DNA of 64,000 nucleotides from Saccopteryx bilineata (GCF_036850765.1 NC_089498.1:50457795-50521794), one strand, 5' to 3'; positions 34,250 to 46,756 are shown, counted from the first letter of the stretch. Program-made: numbers and translations. The notes: a model not told the origin generated them from the letters alone.

Positions 34250-36830
34250 GAAGAGCTTGTTACTATGAAGAAAAGTAAAAATTGAGAGAAGAGACTGACT
34301 AAGGTACAAATAGATAGCCTGTGTATGTTCCCTTTAAAATATGAAATAAAGCCTTGAATACACTTTAGGATTGCTCTTCCCCTTATGGTTAAGGTGGGTG
34401 ACAATGGGAGGTCTTCAGTGATAAGTGACAGAGCAATCTCTGAGTGAGGGGGCAGACTTGATAAGCACAGCCTGCTCCAGCCAAGTGAGTTGATAGCTTT
34501 CTGAGTGGTGAAATAGTTGTTGACATTTCTGAAAACCTTTTGTATCAGTTATTTTTGAAAAGACCATACCTGAATGGTTTTCCTGGGAAGGTTTTCTTTT
34601 GGAGACCAACCTATCTATGACACCTTCCTACCCAATGTGTTTTTATTAATTTTATTAATATAAAACTAAGGTATTTATTTCAATACAATATCAATGCCTC
34701 TCTGAGTACCTTTGTTGAGATACACTTTAATATAATGCTCATAGCTTTTATTTAGTAAAACTGTAAGAAACCACATGGCAATGTTTCTACATGTATTGTA
34801 CAAACCATTGTGAAAAAGAGTTGACTGTTGCCCAGTACTGAGGAGGGAAAACCCTTTATATTACTCCTTTGATCAGATTTATGTGGACTATCCCATCCCC
34901 TTCTTTCTCTGGCTATCAGAACTTTACAAATTATTTTTAGGTTCAAGCACATCAACAGTATTATCTGGTGGTTGGAAAATCAGCTTGTGACTGTTCCTTC
35001 CAAGTGCATGTATCTTTTATTGTATGTTGCCTTAAATCTCTCTTGGAGATGGATGGCACTTAAATAATTTAATAAAATGAACTGTTAATGATGGTATCAT
35101 GAGTTTAGATAAACCATTCATTTAGCTTGTATCTTTAAGATTTTGGACAGACTGTTAAATACAATTTTAATTGGCCATAAGAAGGCAAGGGTTTTGGAGG
35201 AAATGCTAGAGCCAGAAACTTCTGATACAGCTTAAACACTCAAGTTGTACGTGTGTGTTTTAGCAGCCAATATTGCAGGATGACCATTAATTTAAGAACT
35301 TCTTATCTAACTAACATACATCAAAACAATGTGCAGTTTTCCATGGGGGTGGAAGGATACTTGAGCAGCATGGGGGCTAAGTATTTGGTGTATAGATGGA
35401 CTGTGTTTTTTGTGTTTTGTTTTCACTTTGAAGAAAATGAGGATTGGACAAGGAAATTATAAAGGGTATCGGGGAAAGAAAGGTTCTTTTTCGCAGTGTG
35501 ATTGAAATGTGCCGAGGGGCTAGTCATTTTCTTTTTACGCACTCCTGAATTTGGTTCTACTTTGCCAAAAGCTCTAATTGTATGACATTGTAATTATTTG
35601 TTTGCGGTCTGTCTCTAAGACACTATAGTTGGCCCGCCTTGGTCTTCTTTCTGTTGGCCTCATCTAGCACAATGGAAGCAGTGAGTTTTTTGCATATATG
35701 ATTCATATTTCTGAACTAGCAGATCAGGAGGCATATTGCAGGCCAGTAATTATTTCAAAATATTGGCAAATATTTTGAATACTCAAAAGGTGTTGGAAGG
35801 CATTTTTTGTCCCTGAAGCATAATTTGTGTTATTCCAAAAATTGAATCATCAAAAGGGTTTGGGAGGCATTTTCACCTCCAAAGCATATTATCTGTTCAT
35901 TCATTAAAAAAAAATTTCTGTTATCTCACACTTCTGTAAGTATTAGGTTCCAAAGAGCAGTTTGGTGCTGAGGCCTGCTGAAATGGGATAAGTGATCCTT
36001 CCTCAGGTGGGTCTTTATGACTTTTCTCCTCTATGTTTCTGTATTTTGCTGGGTGGGAACACCCACCCTTATTATTGAAGGCCTTCAGTATGCCAGGTGT
36101 GCACTGTGCTGAGGATACAGTAGTGACCCAAACATGGACTCTTCTCTCAGGGTTGGAGTTTGTATTCTGACATATAAGAAGCAGATTCAACTCTTAGGAG
36201 TTACACAGAGAACATTCTTGCTGCCTTTTTTTCCCCTTGAGGCCAGGTGACATAGCAAACCATAAATAAGAAAGTGTGAGAATCATAGATTTGCTGTTTG
36301 TGATAAGAATGCTCTGCTATAAGCAAAATTAGAAAAGGATATTTTGATTTACATTTTCCTTCTTTAACTGCTCTCACCCCAAACACGTGTTTTGTTACTT
36401 CATAACACATTGATGTTATTTCATTTTCACCAGTGCCCCAGCTCTAGAACTCAATTTGTCGTTGTGGAGATCCAGTCACTTTTGACTAACCAGAGCAATT
36501 TATAAATTGCACCTCTCTGACAGTGTTCCCAAGGGACGTTATGGCTAAACTGGGTGACAGAATGGGATTTGTACTAGCATGTCACTTTGATGTGTGGACA
36601 TATCATGACCTTTCAGTAATTTGGGCTTCTTTAAAGCACATCTTGGCGGTGAGGATGGATTTCATCGAATGTTGCTCAGTGAAATTCTGATTGGTGCCAA
36701 GGAAACGCTTTGTGGAGTGGCTGTGTGACCCTGAGATTTTGTGCCTGCTGGCCTCATTGCTGAGCCTTTCAGGGTTAAGCAACAGTCTCTGCTGCTTATT
36801 GTAATGCGACATGGAGCCCATCACTTAACC
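34250..36830. other. Mostly unique non-coding DNA
   Basis: About 2.6 kb without a gene. It contains an imperfect 67-bp tandem duplication at 35773-35903. A stretch near 36085-36170 ('gtatgccaggtgtgcactgtgctgagg') is worded like an old interspersed repeat but has no bounds. Confidence 0.45.
35773..35903. repeat. Imperfect tandem duplication, period about 67 bp
   Basis: Unit 1 (about 35773-35838) and unit 2 (about 35839-35903) share 'ttgaat..tcaaaagg.gtt.gg.aggcatttt' and 'aagcata.t.tgt'. They are clearly related but differ at many positions, so the duplication is old. Confidence 0.65.
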
Positions 36831-36834
36831 CCGA

Positions 36835-36965
36835 GAGGCTCTGCATCCTCCTCTCTAAAACTGGGATCATCTGACAAATCTGAGAGGTTCTGAGGATAAA
36901 ATAACATCTTTGAAGTGCCTGTTATAGGGCTAAGCACAGAATAGGCCCTCAGTATATAACAGCTG
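36835..36965 (+). repeat. MIR SINE fragment
   Basis: 'ctctctaaaactgggatcat', 'gaggttctgaggataaaata' and 'agtgcctgttatagggctaagcacag' occur in MIR order. Confidence 0.65.
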
Positions 36966-37121
36966 TTCTTACCACTTAAAACGGATGACCTTTCTTTTTT
37001 AATTTCTAAGCATTTTATAATAAAACTCAGGTTTATGATACCTTTTGAATTAGAGTAGTTCATGTTTACTAATATTTTAATGAATCTGCAATATAATTCA
37101 AATTTTATAGAATTTCTTTTA

Positions 37122-37145
37122 TGTCTATATCTATCTATATCTATC

Positions 37146-37195
<50 letters not shown>

Positions 37196-37292
37196 GTATC
37201 TATCTATCTATCTATCTATTCATCCATCCACCCATCCATCTATCCACTCATTCATCTATCTCCCTATCTGCTGACTTATCTATCTATGTATT
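37122..37292. repeat. (TATC)n microsatellite
   Basis: A long tetranucleotide array, nearly pure from about 37148 to 37220 with one TATG interruption. It grades into CATC/CATT variants up to about 37290. Confidence 0.95.
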
Positions 37293-37384
37293 CTTCTTAG
37301 TTTATAGCTGATAAGGTCTATTTGTTGGTGTTTTCCCATATGGCATAGAACTGAGCTAGAAAAGCAATTATTTTTATTATTTAG

Positions 37385-37570
37385 TAATTATTTTATTTAT
37401 ATAGCCCTTAGTACCAGGTACTGAAACTAAGCTCTTTACATAACTTATTTAATCCTTACAGCCAGGACACTGAAGCATGAGAAATGTCAAGGAATTTGTG
37501 TAAGGCCGCGCTGGTGGACCTGTCATGGAATCCCAGGTGTTTGACTTCTAAGCCCCGGTTCTTGGCCCTC
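37385..37570 (-). repeat. MIR SINE
   Basis: Antisense MIR: 'agtaccaggtactgaaactaagctctttacat', 'ttatttaatccttacagcca' and 'gacttctaagccccggttct'. Confidence 0.7.
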
Positions 37571-37849
37571 CTCTTTTCCTCATCGTGTGTTAAATAACAG
37601 AAGATGGCCCATCAGAGGGGCAGGCACAGTGTTTTGTGGATGACTTTCAGTCGGTTGTTACAGTGTGTTTAAACACGTTGTTTTGTACTGAAAGGACTTG
37701 TTCGTGCTCTCTGTTAGATGTAAAGGTAGCACAGGCCACTTATGAGCACTGCACAGTATTTATGTTCCTGTTTGGCCTGTCTCAGTCGGTCCTTGCTCTA
37801 GTTCTTAGTGGTCAAGTTTTGAGGGCAGCAGTTATTTATAAAGTGGGGA

Positions 37850-38010
37850 AGAGCCCAAGACTCTGAAGTCAGGCAGCCTGGAGTTGAATCCCAACTCTGC
37901 AAGTGTAAGCTATGTAACCTAGAGCAAGTTACGTATCCTCTCTGTGCCTCACTTTCTCATCTTTAAATAGTGCTTACTAAAGGATTGTTGTGAGGATTAA
38001 AAGAGCATAT
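37850..38010 (+). repeat. MIR SINE
   Basis: 'gactctgaagtcaggcagcc', 'ggagttgaatcccaactctg', 'tctctgtgcctcactttctc' and 'gttgtgaggattaaaagag' are in MIR order and well preserved. Confidence 0.8.
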
Positions 38011-38094
38011 ATACACACATATATACATAAATTCTCTACTTGGCTTTGATAGAATCAGAGACTAACTGGAAGAAGTTGACTCAGGCAAAGTTAA

Positions 38095-38310
38095 AATGAT
38101 AATAATAGTTAACATTTATCAAGTATTTACTATGTGGTAGGCACAGGCTAAATATTTTATGTTTAACTTACTGAATCCTTCCAAGGGCCTCATGAGGCAG
38201 GTATTAACCCATTTTACAGATAGTAAGTTTTATGTGCATTCGTTTTATCCCATAGTTAAGAAACTGGACTTTAAAACGGGAACCTAGGGAATCCCACAGT
38301 ACTGGCAGAG
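38095..38310 (-). repeat. MIR SINE
   Basis: 'aatagttaacatttatcaag', 'tactatgtggtaggcacagg' and 'cctcatgaggcaggtattaa' are followed by 'cattttacagata'. Antisense, in inverted orientation to the MIR 90 bp to its left. Confidence 0.8.
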
Positions 38311-39139
38311 CTGGCCTTCCCTCTGTGTTGCCTCTTATTATTGTAACTTCCAAGATGCTGAACCGTGAATATCAGTATGACTTGAATGACAGTGTGGGAG
38401 CTCTGAACATTGGTAATTATTATAGCTAAAATTCTCATATTTTTGGTTAAAACTATTTTTTCTGCACTATCTTTTGGTGGAAGTGGAAAAACGTTGTCCC
38501 TCCTTCTTAGGAGGGTAGATTAAAATGATGTTGAATGGTAGAGTCTTCCCTGTTTTCTCTTTCTAAAGGTTAAAGCCTTGCATGTGACTTTCATACCTCC
38601 AGTTAGGTTTTGGTGATCTTTACATCTCTACTTTGGAATCTACCTCCCCCCAAATTCCCCAGAAGTATAGAGCTCAGCATTGATCAGTTTGACCCTGGTG
38701 ATATTTATTATGACATGAAATTGTACGTCCTTTTTCACATGGAGGTCTGCAGCGTGAAGGTTTCCTATGTGTGGCGATATGCTGCACTGAAGTAGTCATC
38801 CTCCCTGACGTATTCTTCATGAGCTATCAGTTGGCATTTGTGAATCAGCAGGTCATTGACATTCTTTTTTATAACTCCTTCTTAAACTTATCAACTCCAC
38901 AATCTGGGGCCAGAAATGGGCATCTTAGGTCAGTGACAGACAGGGCCCAGATGGAGTATGAGAGGGTTTTTGCCTATTCACAAATCTTCACTTATTCAAT
39001 TTCTGTAGGAAGTAACATGTTACCCCAATAAAGGATTGATCCTAATGGGTATACAGTATGTGAACTTTTTGAAACTGGAACAGATTTAATTATTTCAATA
39101 TTTCAGATTCTTCCCTCTGAAAGCTTCTTTTAATCTTTG
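38311..39139. other. Unique non-coding DNA
   Basis: No gene or bounded repeat is seen. Confidence 0.4.
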
Positions 39140-39147
39140 ATGTAGTA

Positions 39148-39480
39148 CAGGGGTCCTCAAACTTTTTACACAGGGGGCCAGTTCACTGTCCCTCAGACCG
39201 TTGGAGGGCCGGACTATAAAAAAAACTATGAACAAATCCCTATGCACACTGCACATATCTTATTTTAAAGTAAAAAAAACCAAAACGGGAACAAATACAA
39301 TATTTAAAATAAAGAACAAGTAAATTTAAATAAACAAACTGACCAGTATTCCAATGGGAACTATGCTCCTCTCACTGACCACCTATGAAAGAGGTGCCCC
39401 TTCCAGAAGTGCGGTGGGGGCTGGATAAATGGCCTCTGGGGGCCGCATGTGGCCTGCGGGCCGTAGTTTGGGGACCCCTG
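39148..39480 (-). mobile_element. hAT miniature element, copy 4
   Basis: 333 bp, with ends CAGGGGTCCTCAAAC and GTTTGGGGACCCCTG and a perfect 8-bp duplication ATGTAGTA (39140-39147, 39481-39488). Same orientation as copy 1. It keeps the GCGGGCC block next to the right end and the AT-rich centre. Confidence 0.93.
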
Positions 39481-39854
39481 ATGTAGTACATCTTAGTTGC
39501 TGTTCCTAGTAAGACCACGCTTCCCCATTTTCCCGCTCACGACTTTGACATTTTTGCTTGAGCCATGTATATATTCTTAGAAATTGCTGATCACCCTGCC
39601 TGGATGAAATATTTTGATCTTTATTATAAATATCATAGTTGATATTAGCTTATGATACCCTCTTCTGAAGACTTCTGATCAATTTTTTACAAATTATTAT
39701 TTTTACCCTTTTAGTGTCTTCAAGAGCTCACCATTTGTTCTTGCTCTGGGCCTTTACCTGGAAACACCAGTTATACTGTTAATTTTTCCATTACATATGT
39801 TTACGGGAAAGGCTGTGAGCTCTTTGCTTTCCCCACCCCCAGCTGTGGGGCATG

Positions 39855-40010
39855 GGGAGGCTGCTGAGCCGCTACCCATTTGCTCGTTTGTAGAACGGGC
39901 TGACGACAGCACCTGCTGTACAGAGTTCACGTGAGCAATCAATGAGGTAACGCACGTTAAATGCCATAGTGCTTAATTAGCACAGCATAAATGCTCAGTA
40001 AATGATTAGT
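39855..40010 (+). repeat. MIR SINE fragment
   Basis: 'gctacccatttgctcgtttgtagaacggg', 'gttcacgtgagcaatcaatgag' and 'agcataaatgctcagtaaatga' follow the MIR core and 3' end. Confidence 0.65.
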
Positions 40011-42270
40011 ATATGATATAAAGGTGCTGTGAGAATATGAAGGTTGGGACACTAACTCAGCTTTGAATGGTGATCATGAGTGAGTTAGTCAAAAGAAAGG
40101 GAGGAAAGGGTATTCCTTGCATGCAAACTGCTCCAGCACTGTATTAGTGATGGGGAGAAAGTGCCAGGAGAGGACACAGAAAGGGAGCGGGAGCAGATGG
40201 TGAAGGGCAGTTCTATCAAGCCAGGGGCTCCGACTGTACTCCTGGGAAGTGGGGAACCACAGAAAACTTTGTACAGTTGTGCTGACATGAAGAAACAATT
40301 GAACAGGGTCCACCTGGAGACCTGTGAGAAGACTGATCTTAAAGTCCCTATAGGGTAGGGAGTGCTGGACAGAGAGAAGGGCCAAGGGACAGACAACTGA
40401 TGTGAACTCACCTTTAGGTTCTAGGGGACTTGAAGTAAAACCACAGAAGGGTATACTTGCCACACATTGATTCCCTTTGGGAATATGAATCCGATGGGCT
40501 GCAGTGCACATTTCTAACGTGGAGAAAATCTGCTCAAGACGTAGAAGGAGGTCGTCCCACATTTCTGCCTGGCACATGTTCGGTATACTGCCTGTGTGAG
40601 TGTGCGAGGAGCACAAATCTGCTCGCTTGTGCAGGGAAGGAACTACTGTTCTTCATTTCCTGGTGATTGCAAAATTACCTTTTCTCACAGTATGTTCTTG
40701 TTAGCCAATTTCCTCTTGATTAGCTTTGCGTCTGTCTAAGGTTACAAGCCCCCCCCCCCCATTTCTAACCATTGGTGAGAAGTAGAAATGGAAATACATA
40801 AGAAAATAACTTATATGAAAAGGAGTTTCCTCCCCACCCCTAAGTACATGCACATAAATAAGAAAAAGGAAGACTAGCGACTGACTTACATTTCTTTGGA
40901 TATACTATAGTGTTTTGTTATGCCATTCGGAGGAAGAGTAATAGAAATAAATGTTAGTATGTGTCGGAGTGATAGCTAGCTGGCTATCCCAAATGAGTAT
41001 GAGCTTTGTGGAAAGAATAGAGACATTTTCCTGTCATTTTGATTGGAATCGCCTGACCGCTGGAAAGCATTTCTCTTGCCACAGTGCTGCAATAAAAGCA
41101 AACACACATTTCTGGGAAACACATTATGAGAGTTTCTTTGAAATGTTGTAAGAAAGAGTATTTACTCAATGGTTGACTCTTAACTTCTCCACGAGAGCAG
41201 CCCCACAGTCCTCCAGCATCGCTGGTGTGGAAGGTGTAGAGGAAAGGAGGTATCCGGTGCTGGGCTTGCCCTCCTGCCGTCAACTAGAAAACTGGACTGC
41301 CCGTGAGCCAGTTGTTACTCGTCATTGCACCACAGGCAGCCAGGACAGTGGGCCTGGAGAGGAGAGAAGCACATGACATGAGACCCATGTTTGCCCTGGT
41401 GTTCTGCTGGACCACTGTTCCCTGCCTTTGTCCCGGGACGGGAGCCCTAGGGAGCATGGTGGTCTCATGAGGTCCAGCACTACCCAAGAGACTGGAGTTT
41501 GTATGAAAGGGTGTTTGGGAGGGGGAAGCTATCCTAGGGCAATCAAAGCTGCAATGTGTATGTATTTATGGTGAGACCTAGCAGAGAGCAGTTGCTACCA
41601 GGTTTAGAAGAGAATGGCTATCCCAGAGGTCCTTAATAGCAAGAGGAATGGAGAGTTCTGGCCTAGCAAGGTGAAGAGACCTCACTGAGCACCTTGGTCA
41701 TTCTACTGAGAAACCAGGAAGACCATATCTTAGGAGTAAGGGCCACACCTTAGAGTAGGGCCATATGCTTGAACTATGAACATAGCTGAAGGAGACATGT
41801 TCTAAGCAAGTATAAAACCAAGCCTGTCAGGAGTAAGAGGATCTGCCAGTAATTTAACTGCCATTGAAATCAGACTGAATACCTTCTAATTGTCTGCTTT
41901 ATAATAGAAAATACACATACAAAATATGCAGGAAAATGTGACTCCTGTGTAAAATGGAAAGTACCAATACAAACAGACAATGCCTTTAAACTGTGTTATA
42001 CTAGATCTTATTCTCCAATAGCATTTTCCACTGAACGGAACTTTCAGCTTTTTGGAGAAATGACTGCATCCAGAGAAGAGATTGTTAGGTATAAGATTCA
42101 CCCAAAGCTTTTTTTAATATGCTAAAGTAAGGAAATAAAAAGTAAGAAAAAAATGATGGCATGTCACAAAGATAAAGGTGCCAACTTAAAGGGGTGCCCA
42201 ACTGGCTAAATTTGAGATAGTTTGAGTGCCAAAATAATTAAGTTCAGTGATAAATTGTAAGCCATGGGAA
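40011..42270. other. Unique non-coding DNA
   Basis: About 2.2 kb with no supported gene. A C homopolymer of 14 lies at 40750-40763. The longer open frames at 40085-40616 (minus) have no recognisable domain. Confidence 0.45.
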
Positions 42271-42281
42271 AAGCAGGACTT

Positions 42282-42487
42282 GCCTGACCTGTGGTGGCAC
42301 GGTGGATAAAGCATCGATCTGGAATGCTGAAGTTGCTGGTTCGAAACCCTGGGCTTGTCCAGTCAAGGCACATACAACAAGCAATCAATGAATAACTAAA
42401 ATGAAGCAACTATGAGTTGATGTTTTTTGCTCTCCACTCTCTTCTCACTTTAAAATCAATAAAATAAAATCTTTAAAAAAAGAAGGA
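42282..42487 (+). mobile_element. tRNA-derived bat SINE, type C
   Basis: Sense copy: the head GCCTGACCTGTGGTGGCACG, 'ctggttcgaaaccctgggct', 'tcaaggcacatacaacaagc', a short CT tract and an A-rich tail. The duplication AAAAGCAGGACTT is exact (42269-42281, 42488-42500). Confidence 0.92.
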
Positions 42488-42500
42488 AAAAGCAGGACTT

Positions 42501-43195
42501 CACATATCCATATTGATTATAAGTAGATAGACAAATAATGTGTACAGTGTTGAGTAATGCCTGACAAGGTGAAGGGAGTGCTGGAGTTGGAACGGTCTGT
42601 TCTGTTGTAGCCATCTGGCAAGGATCACCAAGGGATGCTAAATCAAAGGGGAAGTTTTGTTAAGGGACAGGATATTTTCATGGTCTTAAACTATCTCACC
42701 ACAGATTACTTATTAGTTGCAAGGGAAAAAATAATATTTTTCCATTGGAGAAATTAGGCAAAATCTTGGCTGGGTGATCAAAGTTAACACCGCCAAGGAG
42801 GTCAGATGCACTGTATGTGCTTCCAGGTGTGAGATCGGGAGAGGAAAACATCATCTCTGTAGTTTTTTGGCTGATAATGCATGACCTGAATTGAGTCATG
42901 AGGAAATGTCAGTCAAGTCAAAAGGAAATGTTTTATTCATATAAAAAAGGGCAGGCCTATTTTTTTCTAAAGTGTCAGTGTAATAAAAGACAAAGGAAAG
43001 CTGTGTGTTTCAGATTAATAGCAGTTAAGTGTAATGTATGACCCTAAACTGGACCCTGAGTTGGAGAAGACCTAATGTGCATTGGGTTGTTTGCAAACGG
43101 TGGTAAATTAAAGTTTGTGTCAGTATTAAATCTAAAATTGCTAACAACATTATGGCTATTTAAGAATACCCGTATTCTTAAGTAAATTCAGAAGT
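42501..43195. other. Unique non-coding DNA
   Basis: No feature is recognised. Confidence 0.4.
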
Positions 43196-43199
43196 ATTT

Positions 43200-43435
43200 A
43201 GATGTGTGAAGAGACATGCTGTGTGGAACAGATCTCCACATGGCTCAGAAAAAAATATGTTGAGTGAATGTATGTGTCTATGGACAGAGAGTGAATGATT
43301 AAGTATTTGGGTTAAATGTTAACAGTAGGTGAATTTGGGTAAAGAATCTATGTTATTCTTTGTACTATTATTATTCTACAACTTTTCTATAAGTTTGAAA
43401 TTCTTTTCAAGATAAAGGAGAAAAAGCCCAGCAAT
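43200..43435 (+). mobile_element. L1M 3' end fragment
   Basis: 'ttctttgtactattattatt', 'caacttttctataagtttgaaattcttttcaagataaa' and a preceding 'ggtgaatttgggtaaagaat' match the 3' end wording of old L1M elements. It ends in an A-rich stretch. Confidence 0.55.
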
Positions 43436-43439
43436 ATAA

Positions 43440-44870
43440 TGACAACTGAAAGAGCAAAGGAGGGCATGTGACAAGATACAGGCATTTCTTAACTATCTTG
43501 GTTTAGATTTTCTATCCTTTGGGTTTTCTCTGGTAAATAAACATAATCCTATGATGATGTCTGTGTCATTGAGCAGGCAAAGCTGCTTCTCTGATTGTTG
43601 GCTCAGAAAGTAAGTCTAGTGCAAAAAAGTAATGTATTTTTTTAAGTTGAACCATTATATCATTTTGTGCTATAGAAGAATTTAGAAAGATGGTTCTAAT
43701 CCCTCCTTTAATCCTTGCCGGCTGAGTGGTCATGGGAAAGTTCTCTAATCTTTGGAAAGTTTGGCTGCTGCATTTTAAAATAATATGTTCCTAGCCTTAA
43801 GATCCTATGGCTCAAATGAGAAAATGCATGTGAAAGCTCTCTGTAAATAATAATGGTTTCCTGTACAAACATTACTATTAATAGTTGTGGTTAAAGATGA
43901 ACAATGACAAGACTAAGGTAGAGATTTCCCTGAACTCCAGAGGCTCTTTTTTCTTTTTAAATGTCAAGATTAATTCTAGAAGAGTGATTCTTTCCCCAGT
44001 AGACCCTTCAGTTCCTTTCGGTGGCCTTCTTTCTCATTTCCTGCTCTTATTGTTTCAGGCAGAGCTTCAGTGCCTGGAGTTGTGGCTTCTCCGAAGTTCA
44101 AGATCAGCGAAGTAGGAGCATGCTAGAGAGGGTGTATGAAAGATAACATGTAAGTCAAACTCATTGTTTTGTCCATCCCAAAACCTCTCATAGATGTGAA
44201 GTTCTTCACAATAGACCCTCCTTTGCTCTGAGATTGTGTGTGAGGCTCTGATGGATGGATGGAGGTGATCTTCCAAGCCTCTGAGGTGCCCCAGGTCAAA
44301 ATCAACCAAGGTTTTGGAGGAAAAGGACTGAAGGAACCACATTCCTCATAGGAGCAGGAAGACAATATGGGCCAGGGTGGTAGAAATTCATAAAGCAAAG
44401 GGCACAGGAAATAATGTCTGCTTGGGTCATAGAAATGACAGAAGAGGGTGCTGCTGGATCTGAAGTCACATAAACCTGGACATTTAAAAGTTTAATGTTC
44501 AGACTTGACATTAAAAAGGAAAAAGGCTGCCTAAATTAAGGAAAATCTCTATCTTAGTGTAAGCCACTTTTCATCTTTAACCCAAACTATTACTAATAAT
44601 TTTATTTTATAGAATAGATTACTAGAAAGTTTCTAAGAAGACTTGGGAGAGTCATTGGGGCCAGGCCTTTTCCTTTAAGTTGGAAGTGCTTTTGATTAAA
44701 GGCTCTTTGTTCTGAAAGATTACAGTTCCAAGGTCTGCCTTCTTCTCTTGAGTTGAATACTCTTGGCCAGTGCTGTGCAGAGTCGAACTGAGATGAGATG
44801 AAGAGCTTGCTCCTGAGCATAGACCAATAAACTGCTTCCATCATCAGGAAAATCTTGTGCCAAAAGTAAA
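43440..44870. other. Mostly unique non-coding DNA
   Basis: A MIR-like fragment probably lies at about 43715-43850 ('gagtggtcatgggaaagttctctaat'). No gene is seen. Confidence 0.45.
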
Positions 44871-44880
44871 AATCAGTCTT

Positions 44881-46081
44881 TTTTTTTTATATATAAATAA
44901 ATTTTTATTTTAATGGGGTGACATCAATAAATCAGGGTACATACATTCAAAGAAAACATTTCCAGGTTATCTTGTCATTTAGTTCTGTTGCATACCCATC
45001 ACCCCAAGAGAGATCATCCTCCGTCACCCTCTATCCAGTTTTCTTTGTACCCCTCCCCCTCCCCCTCTTCCTCATTCCCTCCCCCCCCCCCCCGTAACCA
45101 CCACACTCCTGTCCATGTCTCTTAGTCTCGCTTTGATGTCCCACCAATGTATGGAATCCTGCAGTTCTTGTTTTTTTCTGATTCACTTATTTCACCCCAC
45201 ACAATGCTACCAAGACTCCACCATTCCGCTGTAAGTGATCCAATGTCATCATTTCTTCTAGCTGAATAGTATACCATGGTGTATATGTGCCCCATCTTCT
45301 TTATCCAGTCTTCTAGTTTTTTTTATTTATTTATTCATTTTTTTTGTTATTTATTTATTTATTCATTTTAGAGAGGAGAGAGAGAGAGACAGAGAGAGAC
45401 AGAGAGGAGAGAGAGATAGGGGGGAGGAGCTGGAAGCATCAACTCCCATATGTGCCTTGACCAGGCAAGCCCAGGGTTTCGAACCGGCGACCTCAGCATT
45501 TCCAGGTCGACGCTTTATCCACTGCACCACCACAGGTCAGGCCAGTCTTCTAGTTTTTTTACAGTGATTAAAAGCCTTTGAGCAAACTCTTGGCCAATAC
45601 AGCAAGAAACCATAAAAGAGTATTGTCCTTAACATGTTCACCAAGTCCAAGTTGGCCCCATCACCATGCCAAATCCCTGAAAAATGCAACCCAACCACAG
45701 TTCAGTCTGTTAGGAGCTGTCACAGGGAGCAGGAGTCCAGGAGAAGTTCACATCCAGGAAAAGTCCACATGGCACTGGAATTGTTGTCACCATTCTATAC
45801 TTTGCAGCTCATGTCCAAGTCCCAATGACCACTGCTTCTAGCTGGTAATGATTCAGGTAGACTGGAAAAGCCATTTGCAGCATGTGTGGATATGGAGCTT
45901 CTGTTCTCCTCTGCCAGTCTCGGTGTGGCTTCTTCAGTGATCCTTGGTTGAAGAGTCCTCTTAGTTTAGTCCAAAGTTGGTTTTTCCAGATGATAGTTCT
46001 TAAAATTAGTTTGTAATCCACTTTGGTTCTGGGAGGTAGATGTTGGTACGTCTGCCTACTCCAGCGCCATCTTGTCTCTCC
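44881..46081 (-). mobile_element. Internally deleted L1: leader joined to 3' end
   Basis: On the minus strand it begins at 46081 with GAGACAAGATGGCGCTGGAG-like L1 leader text and runs through leader-like sequence to about 45561. After the SINE at 45324-45541 the sequence is L1 3' text: 'ctattcagctagaagaaatga' wording, then a 3' UTR ending 'gatttattgatgtcacccc' and an A-rich tail (44881-44930). ORF1 and ORF2 are missing. The G-rich 3' UTR appears on the plus strand as long C tracts at 45050-45095. It looks lineage-specific and fairly young. Confidence 0.7.
45324..45541 (-). mobile_element. tRNA-derived bat SINE, type C
   Basis: Antisense copy inserted into the L1 described at 44881-46081. The exact 19-base duplication starting CCAGTCTTCTAG lies at 45305-45323 and 45542-45560. 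It has a GA-rich tract and the head at the right (ccaccacaggtcaggc). Confidence 0.93.
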
Positions 46082-46398
46082 TAAACAGTATTCTTAGTGT
46101 TGGTAGTTAATTCTGGCACATAATTAATTTGTTTATGTATATATGCAAAGAGTATATTAATTAGTTTTGTTTGTTTTTAAGCTTTAGAAGAATAGTACAT
46201 TGCATGAAGTATTCTGCAACTTGCATTTTTCACTGCTATGTTGTTAAAATTCACTTGTTGCATGCAATGGTAGTAAATTAATTTTTAGTGTTAAATAAAA
46301 TTCTGTTGTGAAAATCTATTACAGTTTATCAGTTACTCTACTTCCTTCCAAATTTTGATATTCTGTTGCCAGTCATATAATATTGCATATCACTGTGC

Positions 46399-46756
46399 CT
46401 TTTCTTTTCTTTTCTTTTTTTTTAAGTGAGAAGAGGAGAGATAGTGAGATAGACTCCTGCATGCACCCTGACAGGGATCCACCCAACAGCCCTCCTTTCA
46501 TGCGATGCTCAAATTAACCGAGCTGTTTTTAGTGCCTGAGACTGACGTACTTGGAGCAACCGAGCTATCCTCAGCATCTGAGGCTGAAGCTCGAACCAGT
46601 TGAGCCACTGGATGTGAGAGGGGAAGAGAGAGAGAAGGAGGAGAAGGAGGGGAAGAAGCAGATGATTGCTTCTCATGTGTGCCTTGACCGGAGATCGAAC
46701 CTGGGAGGTCCATACACTAGGCCAGCGCTCTATTCACTGAGCCAATTATCCAGGGC
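46399..46756 (-). mobile_element. Diverged type A SINE
   Basis: Antisense copy. The right end 'ctgagccaattatccagggc' is a mutated head, and 'ggagatcgaacctgggaggt' is the tRNA-like box. The body is rearranged, with 'ccgagctgttttta' and 'ccgagctatcctca' repeated. It belongs to an older subfamily, and no clean duplication is visible. Confidence 0.75.

Noticed and set aside
37122..37292. CRISPR-like array of regular repeats
   Set aside because: It is a tetranucleotide microsatellite without spacers, in a mammalian sequence.
40089..40616. 175-residue minus-strand frame
   Set aside because: The composition is unlike a conserved protein, no motif is present, and it overlaps another long frame on the same strand, as chance frames do.
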